Positions 1 through 6,664 of a stretch of DNA of 15,612 bases are shown piece after piece. Position numbers and translations under genes: made by a program. The stretch is from an uncultured Lachnobacterium sp. (GTDB taxonomy: Bacteria; Bacillota; Clostridia; Lachnospirales; Lachnospiraceae), in the NCBI GenBank assembly GCA_900548765.1, contig URLU01000033.1:1-15612 (forward strand), written 5' to 3'. Position 1 is the first letter of the stretch, and each line of letters begins with the position of its first letter. Below the pieces are notes generated by a model, which had not been told where the DNA came from, made no database searches, and saw nothing but the letters and a program-made list of their open reading frames with translations.

Positions 1-670
1 GCAGGACAAGTCCCTGAGTGACTATATCTCCGTTTTCTGCTTCCTTTACACGACACCTGCATTGGTCATCCAGTCTCTTGGCATACATTTCTGTAAATCC
101 CGCCGGCATGTGCTGGACAATAACCGTTCCTGGTATATCTGCCGGAAATTCCTTTATGACAGTTGCAATTGCCTCCGTGCCTCCTGTGGAGGCTCCGATT
201 GCAATTATGGTCTTTTTATCGTCCCTACGGTTATTTCTAAAATCAATTGTATCTACAGAATGCTTGATTCTGCTTATTTTTGCTGTAGAAGCAACCTTTA
301 TCTTAACTGGAAGTTCATTTTCCAGAAGATTTTCCAAATCCTTTTTGTTTGCTGCCTGCGGCTTGGCTACGAAATCAACAGCCCCCGCCTGCATGGCATC
401 AAATACCTTTTCACTCAGTGCACTCAGCACGATGACCGGCATCGGATACTGTGGCATGAGCTTCCGTAGAAACTCAAGCCCGCTCATCCTTGGAAGCTCA
501 ATATCCAGGGTCATCACATCCGGTTTATACTCTATTATTTTATCTCTCGCCTCATAAGGATCTGTTGCAGTTGCAACCACCTGTATTGCAGGATCCTTAT
601 TGAGATTTGTCACTAATAGTTCCCTGAATACCAGAGAATCCTCGACAACTAAAACTTTTATTTGCCGCAT
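1..670 (-). CDS. cheB: CheB: chemotaxis protein-glutamate methylesterase/deamidase (3' part beyond window)
   Basis: CheB removes methyl groups from receptor glutamates and deamidates receptor glutamines when its receiver domain is phosphorylated; it opposes CheR in the cytoplasm. I translated this gene myself; it runs off the left edge, so only residues 1-223 of a usual ~350 are visible. Residues 1-120 form a receiver domain: acidic pocket E10-D11, phosphoacceptor D56 in TLDIELPRMSG, conserved K103-P104. A linker (about 121-152) leads to the methylesterase domain with the nucleophile motif GASTGGTEA (S161) and QHMP (H187). The third catalytic residue, Asp, lies outside the window. Start ATG at 670 has AGAGGAAAG just upstream. 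It follows cheR by 18 bases and is probably the fifth gene of the signalling operon. Family assignment is close to certain. Confidence 0.96.
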   Translation of the reverse strand, partial: MRQIKVLVVEDSLVFRELLVTNLNKDPAIQVVATATDPYEARDKIIEYKPDVMTLDIELPRMSGLEFLRKLMPQYPMPVIVLSALSEKVFDAMQAGAVDFVAKPQAANKKDLENLLENELPVKIKVASTAKISRIKHSVDTIDFRNNRRDDKKTIIAIGASTGGTEAIATVIKEFPADIPGTVIVQHMPAGFTEMYAKRLDDQCRCRVKEAENGDIVTQGLVL

Positions 671-688
671 AGTCTTTCCTCTAATTAA

Positions 689-1492
689 TTACTTTCTATA
701 TATTGCAGGCCCCACAAGCTTAAATGGAACCATATCTCTGTCCAGGGTCTCTGTCCTGCCTATAAACAGGTAGCCTCCCGGCAGCAAAGCATCATAGACC
801 TTTTTTAACACCTTCTGCCTGGTCGGTGTATCAAAATAAATGAGCACATTTCTCATAAAAACCACATGCATCGGTTTTCTGAATGGAAATACATCCATGA
901 GGTTAAATTTTCTGAATAAGACCTCTGCCTTAAGCTCATTGGTCACAACATAATTGTCTGTGCCATTCACAGCCCTGAAATACCGCCTTTTCCAGTTATC
1001 CGGAAGGGCTTCTATCTGCTCGGCAGAATATCTGCCAGCTATGGCTTTTCTTAAGACATCATCTGATATATCCGTTGCGAGCACCTGTGTATCCCAGTCA
1101 TTATGCTCCAATCCAAAAAAATCCATAAGTATCATGGCAAGCGTATAGGCTTCCTCTCCTGAGGATGAAGCTGCACACCAGATATGTAAGTCCTTACTCA
1201 CAGCCTCTGTCCGCTTAAGCTCCGGCAGGACAGCATTTTTCAGATAGTCAAAATGCTCTGTCTCCCTCATGAAGTAGGTATGGTTTGTGGAAAGCAGATC
1301 CACCAGCTTCTTCTCCATGCCGCCCGTTATATCACTTTGCAGGGCATCCATAAACTGAGTATAAGTGTCATATCCATGAAGCCTGACAAAATTATCAAGC
1401 CTGCCCTGCATGATGCTCTTCTTATTAGACATATCAATGCCATATTTACTTTTAAGAAACATGCTTATCCTTAAAAATTCCTCATCTGTCAT
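689..1492 (-). CDS. cheR: CheR: chemotaxis protein-glutamate O-methyltransferase
   Basis: CheR transfers methyl from S-adenosylmethionine to receptor glutamates for sensory adaptation. The protein has 267 residues, a normal length. The N-terminal helical domain spans about 1-85 and includes LLSTNHTYFMRE (67-78). The SAM-binding Rossmann domain follows: CAASSSGEEAYTLAM (106-120) corresponds to the usual AGCSTGEEPYSLAM, ATDIS (139-143) is the acidic SAM-ribose loop, MRNVLIYF (213-220) matches the usual CRNVLIYF with Cys changed to Met, and LPGGYLFIGRTETL (237-250) closes the fold. There is no tetratricopeptide extension. AGGG lies seven bases before the ATG. It sits 25 bases after the response regulator and 18 before cheB, so it belongs to one transcript with the kinase and regulator rather than with flagellar genes. 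Confidence 0.96.
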   Translation of the reverse strand: MTDEEFLRISMFLKSKYGIDMSNKKSIMQGRLDNFVRLHGYDTYTQFMDALQSDITGGMEKKLVDLLSTNHTYFMRETEHFDYLKNAVLPELKRTEAVSKDLHIWCAASSSGEEAYTLAMILMDFFGLEHNDWDTQVLATDISDDVLRKAIAGRYSAEQIEALPDNWKRRYFRAVNGTDNYVVTNELKAEVLFRKFNLMDVFPFRKPMHVVFMRNVLIYFDTPTRQKVLKKVYDALLPGGYLFIGRTETLDRDMVPFKLVGPAIYRK

Positions 1493-1517
1493 TGCATTAC
1501 CCTAATCTATAAAATAT

Positions 1518-2603
1518 TTAATGGAACTGTCTGTATATCCTCTTGCATATACTGAATATCTCTTCGTTATAATCCCTGCCAGCAGTATTTTCAAGAATTT
1601 CTATTGCAGCCTCTTTTTCAAAAGCTTTTCTGAACATTCTCTTTTCTGTAAGAGAACAGTATGAAGCAACAATGCTGACTATCTGTGCAGAGAGTGGTAT
1701 CTCACTGCCATTCAGCCCCTCAGGATATCCGGTTCCATCCCAGTGCTCATGATGGCTCCTGGCTATATCTATGGACATCTGGATAAAATCATTGTAATCA
1801 CCCTCAGATTTTATGTCGGTTAAAATTTTGGCTCCGATAGTGGTATGAAGCTTTACCTTGCTCATTTCCTCTGTGGTGAGCCTGCCCTTTTTCTGAAGGA
1901 TTTCAATCGGAACCGCTACATTTCCGATATCACACAAGGGAGCTGCAAGCTCTATGGACTCTATGAAATCATCGGAGATTTTGTCCTCAAAACTAGGTGA
2001 CAGCTGCATAGCCTGTGCTAAAAGCTTACAGTTATAAGACATCCTCTCCATATGCTGCTCATCATAGTCTCCATTTTCCCTTGCTATATTGGCCAGTGCA
2101 TAAAGCACATTTTTCTTTTCTTCTTCCATCTGCTTAAGCTGCTCCTGAACCGATGCAGCAAGCTGACGATTGACATTCTGCAGATTGTTGTTGACGTCTG
2201 CAAGCTTAAGATGTACACTTACCCGCGCCTGTACCACCTCTTTGATAAAAGGCTTGGTGATATAATCCTCTCCTCCCAGCTCAAATCCCCTGATTACATC
2301 ATCCGGCTTGTCAAATGCAGAAATAAATATAATCGGGATATCTCTGGTCTCCGGTCTGCCCTTCATTATCTGGCACAGCTCATATCCGTCCATCTCAGGC
2401 ATTGCTATGTCAAGCAGCAGCAGATGAGGCCTGATTCTCTCCATCATCTTAAGTGCCTGCACCCCATTCTCAGCAAGGACCGGTCTATGTCCGATTTCTG
2501 CGATGATGTTTTTGAGGACTACTCTGTTTGCCTCCACATCATCCACAATCATTATCATTTTTTGTTCTTTGCTTCTGTTCTCTTCTATCATTTCCAATTT
2601 CAC
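1518..2603 (-). CDS. Response regulator with degenerate HD-GYP output domain
   Basis: A 361-residue two-domain regulator. Residues 16-130 are a receiver: acidic D21-D22, phosphoacceptor D65 in LLLLDIAMPEMDG, S95, K117-P118. A coiled linker (about 135-170) leads to an HD-GYP-type domain (about 170-361). HD-GYP proteins normally hydrolyse cyclic di-GMP at a metal centre. Here H184, H253, H284, H285 and the GYP-like WDGTGYP (288-294) are kept, but the signature HD-I-GK reads C224-D225-I-G-N228, and the usual VAD..DAL reads V312-A313 and C316-S317-L318. Loss of one metal His and the later Asp suggests little or no phosphodiesterase activity, and perhaps a binding or protein-interaction role. The start is uncertain: GTG at 2603 lies three bases after the kinase stop, ATG at 2591 is an alternative, and neither has a clear ribosome site, so translational coupling is likely. 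Confidence 0.93.
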   Translation of the reverse strand: MKLEMIEENRSKEQKMIMIVDDVEANRVVLKNIIAEIGHRPVLAENGVQALKMMERIRPHLLLLDIAMPEMDGYELCQIMKGRPETRDIPIIFISAFDKPDDVIRGFELGGEDYITKPFIKEVVQARVSVHLKLADVNNNLQNVNRQLAASVQEQLKQMEEEKKNVLYALANIARENGDYDEQHMERMSYNCKLLAQAMQLSPSFEDKISDDFIESIELAAPLCDIGNVAVPIEILQKKGRLTTEEMSKVKLHTTIGAKILTDIKSEGDYNDFIQMSIDIARSHHEHWDGTGYPEGLNGSEIPLSAQIVSIVASYCSLTEKRMFRKAFEKEAAIEILENTAGRDYNEEIFSICKRIYRQFH

Positions 2604-2606
2604 ACT

Positions 2607-4019
2607 CTATAAGTAAGATTTTAGCTGCTCGTAGGATTCCATTGATTTATCATAGTCTTCCTTCTGCACCGCCATCTTAAGCCTTAATGCTGAAGTCTTT
2701 ATCTCCTTAGGAGCCTCCGCTGTGAGCCTCTTGATTGTATCTGTAAAGCCCTCTGCCTTTTCCCAGTTGTTCATTTCCAGACAAAGTACAAGCTTGGTCA
2801 TAACCGCGTTAAGCTCGTCCAGATTGGCAGTTGTTCCATATTTCTGCAGCTCAGCTGCGTCTGTGCCCATCATATCTGATAAATGCTTTGATGTACGGAT
2901 ATTTATAACAGGATTTTCCTCCTGTTCATCCTCTGGAATGTCTACCCAGATTGAAAATGAAAACATAGTACCCTTGTTAATTTCACTGTCCACAGATATA
3001 TTGCCGCCCATAAGCTCAACTAACTGCTTTGAGATATTAAGTCCAAGCCCTGTGCCGCCGTATTTTCTTGAGACTGAAGCATCCACCTGTGAAAAACTCT
3101 TAAACAGCTTGTCTGTGTCAGCCTTGTCAATGCCTATTCCTGTATCAACCACCATGAAAAAGAGTTCCATGCGGTTCTTTTCCTGAGCTGTCTTTAAAAC
3201 CTCAAGAGACACCTTGCCCACATGGGTAAACTTGCAGGCGTTGGAGAGGAGATTGTTTAATATCTGTCCAATTCTCAGCTCATCACCTATGATTCTCTCC
3301 GGTATATCCGGTGAAACTGTGACGAAAAACCTAAGTCCCTTTTCTGTGATTTTAGGCATATGGGTTGACCTGATATAGTCAATCATGCTTCTGAACTCAA
3401 ACTCTCTGTTTTCTAGCACAAACTTGCCAGCATCCAGCTTTGAAAAATCAAGTATGCTGTTAATCAGATTGTTCATCTCATTACAGCCATGCTCTATCAT
3501 ATGTAATATTTTTAAATTATCAGGCTCTTTTTCTCTCTCCAGCAGAATCCTGGTATTGCCCAATATGCCATTTACCGGTGTGCGGAGCTCATGGGTGACA
3601 TTTGCCACAAACTCTGATTTCACCCTGGCATTTGCTTCCGCCTCTTCTTTGACGTTCTCAATCGTCTTCTCAAGAGAATACCTGCCTGAAATATTTCTGA
3701 TTATTATTATAAAGGGGCTTGCCTCATCATCCACAGTGATTGCCTTTACACTGGCTCTGAAGCAGGTAAAATTCTTCCTGTAGACCATCATTTCACGCTC
3801 TACCCCGTCATAAACCAGCTCATCTGCCAGTCCTGACTCTGAAATAGATGTATTAAATTGGAAAATAGAAAACACATCAATGCCTCTTAATCTGTCATCA
3901 TATCCCAGCTCATCTTCTGCATTCCTGTTTGCGAATACAATCTTACAGTTTTTATCATGTATTATATACATCTCAAGCGCATTATCAAATATGAACTCAA
4001 AAAATCTATATTTATCCAT
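2607..4019 (-). CDS. Soluble PAS-domain sensor histidine kinase with a C-terminal HPt-like tail
   Basis: A 470-residue kinase without membrane segments, so probably cytoplasmic. Residues 1-115 form a PAS domain (IVFANRNAEDELGY, 27-40). Residues 135-200 are the HisKA dimerisation domain with phospho-His H143 in THELRTPVNG. Residues 245-360 are the ATPase: N box with N256 and N260 (ILNNLLSNACKF), G1 box DTGIGI (292-297), F box FKSFSQVD, G2 box GGTGLGL (321-327). The last ~90 residues (380-470) are helical and resemble a histidine phosphotransfer domain, but the position expected for the phospho-His is about D427 (FTDTIKR), so it looks degenerate. It directly precedes the response regulator and is its likely partner. 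The ATG at 4019 follows an unusual GGGGG ribosome site. The signal sensed cannot be told from sequence. Confidence 0.95.
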   Translation of the reverse strand: MDKYRFFEFIFDNALEMYIIHDKNCKIVFANRNAEDELGYDDRLRGIDVFSIFQFNTSISESGLADELVYDGVEREMMVYRKNFTCFRASVKAITVDDEASPFIIIIRNISGRYSLEKTIENVKEEAEANARVKSEFVANVTHELRTPVNGILGNTRILLEREKEPDNLKILHMIEHGCNEMNNLINSILDFSKLDAGKFVLENREFEFRSMIDYIRSTHMPKITEKGLRFFVTVSPDIPERIIGDELRIGQILNNLLSNACKFTHVGKVSLEVLKTAQEKNRMELFFMVVDTGIGIDKADTDKLFKSFSQVDASVSRKYGGTGLGLNISKQLVELMGGNISVDSEINKGTMFSFSIWVDIPEDEQEENPVINIRTSKHLSDMMGTDAAELQKYGTTANLDELNAVMTKLVLCLEMNNWEKAEGFTDTIKRLTAEAPKEIKTSALRLKMAVQKEDYDKSMESYEQLKSYL

Positions 4020-4042
4020 ACATCCCCCGTAATTCTCGTAAG

Positions 4043-4288
4043 CTATTTCTGTACTCCCTCAATATACTCCTTTGGTACATCATTCACATCAGGCTCTATA
4101 TGGGTAATGTCATCCCACTTAATAGCAAATATGGCTCCATAGGGTCTGTTCTCTTCCAGCAAAAAACAACTGTCTTTCTCTATAATCTCAGTGATTTTAC
4201 CCTTGTACTGGTGTTCCTCTGTATCTACAATAACAGAGACATCACTGCCTATTCTCTTATAAAAATCCATAAAATGTGTCTTATCCAT
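4043..4288 (-). CDS. Small SH3/Sm-like beta-rich protein, first gene of signalling operon
   Basis: An 81-residue protein starting at ATG 4288 (MDKTHFMDFYKRIG), chosen over an upstream in-frame ATG at 4321 because GGGGGA lies four bases before it. The middle (about 10-65) alternates hydrophobic residues in a small-barrel pattern: SDVSVIVDTEEHQYKGKITE, then a short variable stretch, then IFAIKWDDITHIEPD. That layout (strand, tight turn, K-G-K-I/L, final D-I-x-x-I-E strand) recalls Sm/Hfq-like or SH3 barrels, but I do not recognise a named family. The tail DVNDVPKEYIEGVQK is polar. It lies 23 bases before the kinase and shares the putative promoter at 4330-4357. It may be an accessory to the kinase; this is inference from position only. 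Confidence 0.8.
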   Translation of the reverse strand: MDKTHFMDFYKRIGSDVSVIVDTEEHQYKGKITEIIEKDSCFLLEENRPYGAIFAIKWDDITHIEPDVNDVPKEYIEGVQK

Positions 4289-4329
4289 AATTCCCCCAGA
4301 TATAGTATCGCACAAATACACCTATACAA

Positions 4330-4357
4330 ATTATACCATATTATGTCACTACCGCAA
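4330..4357 (-). promoter_or_regulatory. Putative sigma-A promoter for the signalling operon
   Basis: Reading the minus strand: TTGCGG (4357-4352), a 16-base spacer, then a perfect extended -10 TGGTATAAT (-10 at 4335-4330). The -35 part overlaps the last codons of trpF. It would start a transcript about 35 bases before the small SH3/Sm-like gene. The -10 is excellent, the -35 is weak. Confidence 0.55.
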
Positions 4358-4981
4358 TGCATTTCGAGTATTTTCTACAAATTCAATTACTTTTCGGGCA
4401 TCTTTCCCCATTATAGTCTTATCTGTATACTCGACTCCTGAACTCACATCCACCACATCAGGATTCAGTTTCAGTATTGCTGCCCCCACATTTATAGGGT
4501 TAAGACCTCCTGCTAAGACAAAGTCCTTTGCTCCAAAATCCTCGTTTAAGAGCACATTCCAGTCAAAGGTCTCGCCGCTTCCGGCATCTGCTGCATCCAT
4601 CACAATCGCTGATATTCTGTCATCCTTTAAAAATGTCTCCAGCTGACTGTTATGTACCTCACCATCATCGTTTTTCACATTTACTGCTTTCCAGATAGTG
4701 ATATCACATTGCTCTTCTATATCCTCCATCAACTTCCCATGAACCTGCAATACATCAAAGCCCGCCTCTTCTATCAGCCTTGCCTGCTCCAGTGTGGGCT
4801 CTACCACAACTGCCACTGACCTGGTGCTTTTGAGCCTGTTCTTTAATTCAACTGCCCTGTTTAAGTCCATATTTCTCTTGCTTTTTTCAAAAAAGAGGAC
4901 GAAGCCGGCATAATCCACATGCAGCTCATTCAATAATTCCACTTCGTTTTCTCTTGTAATTCCACAAATTTTAATCTTCAT
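4349..4981 (-). CDS. trpF: Phosphoribosylanthranilate isomerase
   Basis: TrpF converts N-(5'-phosphoribosyl)anthranilate to the deoxyribulose form, the third step of tryptophan synthesis. The 210-residue protein has the usual length and all expected marks of the (beta/alpha)8 barrel: KICGITR at 4-10 with catalytic base C6, YAGFVLFFEKSKR with the phosphate-handling loop, DVLQVHG (76-82), MDA with catalytic acid D129, GSGETFDW (134-141), LAGGLNP (156-162) and VSSGVE (179-184). Start ATG 4981 follows GGAG by about ten bases. No other trp gene is in the window; it stands alone between the chemoreceptor and the kinase operon. It may be a separated member of the pathway whose other genes lie elsewhere. 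Confidence 0.96.
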   Translation of the reverse strand: MKIKICGITRENEVELLNELHVDYAGFVLFFEKSKRNMDLNRAVELKNRLKSTRSVAVVVEPTLEQARLIEEAGFDVLQVHGKLMEDIEEQCDITIWKAVNVKNDDGEVHNSQLETFLKDDRISAIVMDAADAGSGETFDWNVLLNEDFGAKDFVLAGGLNPINVGAAILKLNPDVVDVSSGVEYTDKTIMGKDARKVIEFVENTRNALR

Positions 4982-5006
4982 ACATGCATGTCTCCATATA
5001 CTCCCG

Positions 5007-5025
5007 AACCTGCAGCTGGCAGGTT
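5007..5025 (-). other. Hairpin in the trpF leader
   Basis: A perfect 7-bp inverted repeat, AACCTGC (5007-5013) and GCAGGTT (5019-5025), with a five-base loop. It lies between the chemoreceptor terminator and the trpF ribosome site. There is no U tract on the minus strand after it, so it is not an obvious terminator. It could be a leader structure affecting trpF; no leader peptide or T-box motif is visible. Confidence 0.4.
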
Positions 5026-5049
5026 TTATCTATGCATTATTACGCCAAT

Positions 5050-5080
5050 TAACCGCTGTCCAAGTAACAGACAGCGGTTA
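5050..5080 (-). terminator. Rho-independent terminator of the chemoreceptor gene (probable)
   Basis: A perfect 11-bp inverted repeat, TAACCGCTGTC (5050-5060) and GACAGCGGTTA (5070-5080), with a nine-base loop, begins 14 bases past the chemoreceptor stop at 5094. An A-rich stretch precedes it on the transcript, but the following sequence (AATTGGCG) is only weakly U-rich, so termination efficiency is uncertain. Confidence 0.65.
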
Positions 5081-5093
5081 GTGTAGTTTTACT

Positions 5094-6533
5094 TTATGCA
5101 CTTGTTATATCATGGATTGTGTGAAGTATGTCATTCATATCATGCATATTCTGTTTACATTCCAGTGAGGTCTGTAAGCTGCTCTCGCTGCTTGCCGAAA
5201 GCTCCTCTGATGTAGCCGATATAGCAGAAATGCTGTCAACCACATTGCTGTTAGCCTCCACGCAGAGCTGGATTTCATCTGTAATCTCTGTAATCTGACT
5301 GGACAGCTCATTTGAAGAACTGTATATAGCCTTAAACTTCTCACCGGTTTCAGCAATCAGCTCATTCTGTTTGTTTACAGTCTCAATTGTCTTTGTAATA
5401 TTATCACTGGTCTTAGTAATTGTATTGAGCAGTACATTGATTGTGCTTCCAATCTCCTCTGCACTGTTCTTGGTCTGCTCAGAAAGAGAACGAATCTCGT
5501 CCGCAACAACCGCAAAGCCCTTTCCTGCCTCTCCTGCCCTGGCTGCTTCAATGCTGGCATTTAAAGCAAGCAGGTTAGTCTGCGAGGATATGCTCAAAAT
5601 TGTAGAAAGAATATCCTTAACCGCCTCTGCATCATGCTGTAACTCGCCTGTCAGTGCAACAGTCTCATTATTTATATTGCTGACATCCTGAGCCTGTCCC
5701 TCAAGATTGCCAACATATGTATTTCCTTCATTAACCTGCTGTATAGTCTCTGTAGAAGCAGCTAACATCTGCTGGGTCTTTGCCGAGATATTCTCCAGAG
5801 ACTGTGCCAATTCCTGAGTCATTGCAGTCTGGCCGGAAATGCTTTCTGCAACAGTTCTGACTGCCTCTGAAATCTGTGTGAAGGCTTCGATAGTTCCATC
5901 TAACTTCTGTGTCAGCCCCTCTGCAGTATTGTAGGCTGTGTCCATGTTTTCTGTTACACTGTCGCTGGTCTTCTGAATCCTGCCGGCAAGCTCCATCTGG
6001 GCCGCTGCCTTGTCTGTTATATCATTTGTCAGTTCATCGCTCTGCATAGTCTGCATTTTAACAATTGTAACAGCCACAAGTGCAAAAAATGCTGTGAATA
6101 CAAGTCCCATAACAGCCTCTGATGTATTTACAGAAAGCATTCTCACCATAAATATTATATTTGCCACAAGGGCTGCTATAGCAGCAGTTACCATGGCTTT
6201 TAAGTCGTTATACATCATTACAAGCAATATAATTGGATATACCAGTGCATACATGTATATGTTTGGTGTAAATAGAATCAGACCTATGTAATTCAAAATC
6301 AGGACAATAGAACCAATCTCTACGAACCTGATATCAGTCTGATATTTTTTAAATAAAACTGCATAGATTCCTGTCAATACAATTGCATACAATAGTCTCA
6401 AAACGACAGTAGTTACATTAAGCCCCGAGTAAAGTCCCAAAGCAACCAGTATGATTGTAAAAACAAGGATTACCATTCCTACTGTAAATCCCTTTTTGTT
6501 CTTTTCCAGCATGTGTTTTTCTGTAAGTGTCAT
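5094..6533 (-). CDS. Methyl-accepting chemotaxis protein with polytopic membrane N terminus
   Basis: A 479-residue chemoreceptor. Instead of two helices flanking an extracellular sensor, residues 1-160 hold about six membrane segments (roughly 16-36, 40-61, 70-88, 91-108, 111-132, 138-158) with short loops. No HAMP domain is evident; a coiled coil starts straight after the last helix. The signalling tip is fully conserved: LLALNASIEAARAG (321-334), GKGFAVVADEIRSLSEQT (337-354), the part that contacts CheA and CheW. Paired Glu/Gln residues on both arms are candidate methylation sites for CheR/CheB. There is no C-terminal CheR-binding pentapeptide. Start ATG 6533 is seven bases after AAAGGAG. 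It is transcribed alone, between terminator and promoter signals. The ligand is unknown; a membrane-embedded sensor suggests a membrane-linked signal. Confidence 0.95.
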   Translation of the reverse strand: MTLTEKHMLEKNKKGFTVGMVILVFTIILVALGLYSGLNVTTVVLRLLYAIVLTGIYAVLFKKYQTDIRFVEIGSIVLILNYIGLILFTPNIYMYALVYPIILLVMMYNDLKAMVTAAIAALVANIIFMVRMLSVNTSEAVMGLVFTAFFALVAVTIVKMQTMQSDELTNDITDKAAAQMELAGRIQKTSDSVTENMDTAYNTAEGLTQKLDGTIEAFTQISEAVRTVAESISGQTAMTQELAQSLENISAKTQQMLAASTETIQQVNEGNTYVGNLEGQAQDVSNINNETVALTGELQHDAEAVKDILSTILSISSQTNLLALNASIEAARAGEAGKGFAVVADEIRSLSEQTKNSAEEIGSTINVLLNTITKTSDNITKTIETVNKQNELIAETGEKFKAIYSSSNELSSQITEITDEIQLCVEANSNVVDSISAISATSEELSASSESSLQTSLECKQNMHDMNDILHTIHDITSA

Positions 6534-6551
6534 ACGATCTCTCCTTTACTT

Positions 6552-6584
6552 TAATTCAACGATTGAATTATAGGAAAAATTATA
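6552..6584 (-). promoter_or_regulatory. Putative promoter -10 and leader hairpin of the chemoreceptor gene
   Basis: On the minus strand two perfect TATAAT hexamers occur (6584-6579 and 6572-6567), neither with a good -35. Between them and the ribosome site lies a perfect 8-bp inverted repeat, TAATTCAA (6552-6559) and TTGAATTA (6563-6570), separated by three bases. It could be an operator or a short 5' hairpin on the mRNA. The assignment is tentative, and a flagellar sigma factor promoter was not recognisable. Confidence 0.4.
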
Positions 6585-6618
6585 ACACTCTTATTTCTAC
6601 AAATCTAGTACTTTTAAG

Positions 6619-6641
6619 CTAATTATTCTTAAAATTATTAG
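6619..6641 (-). terminator. AT-rich hairpin after thiD (weak terminator candidate)
   Basis: An inverted repeat with eight of nine pairs (CTAAT.ATT against AAT.ATTAG, loop CTTAA) lies 24 bases beyond the thiD stop. A second tiny repeat, TCTGC/GCAGA with a two-base gap, is at 6646-6657. Neither has a GC-rich stem plus U run, so it is only a weak candidate for the end of the thiE-thiD transcript. Confidence 0.25.
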
Positions 6642-6664
6642 ATTTTCTGCCAGCAGATTCTACA

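Noticed and set aside
18..557. Long plus-strand reading frame of 179 codons
   Set aside because: It lies antisense to cheB, whose minus-strand translation has receiver and methylesterase motifs. No ribosome site or protein motif supports the plus frame.
5007..5080. Tryptophan attenuator or T-box before trpF
   Set aside because: Two hairpins exist, but there is no leader peptide with Trp codons, no T-box sequence, and the longer hairpin fits as the terminator of the preceding chemoreceptor gene.
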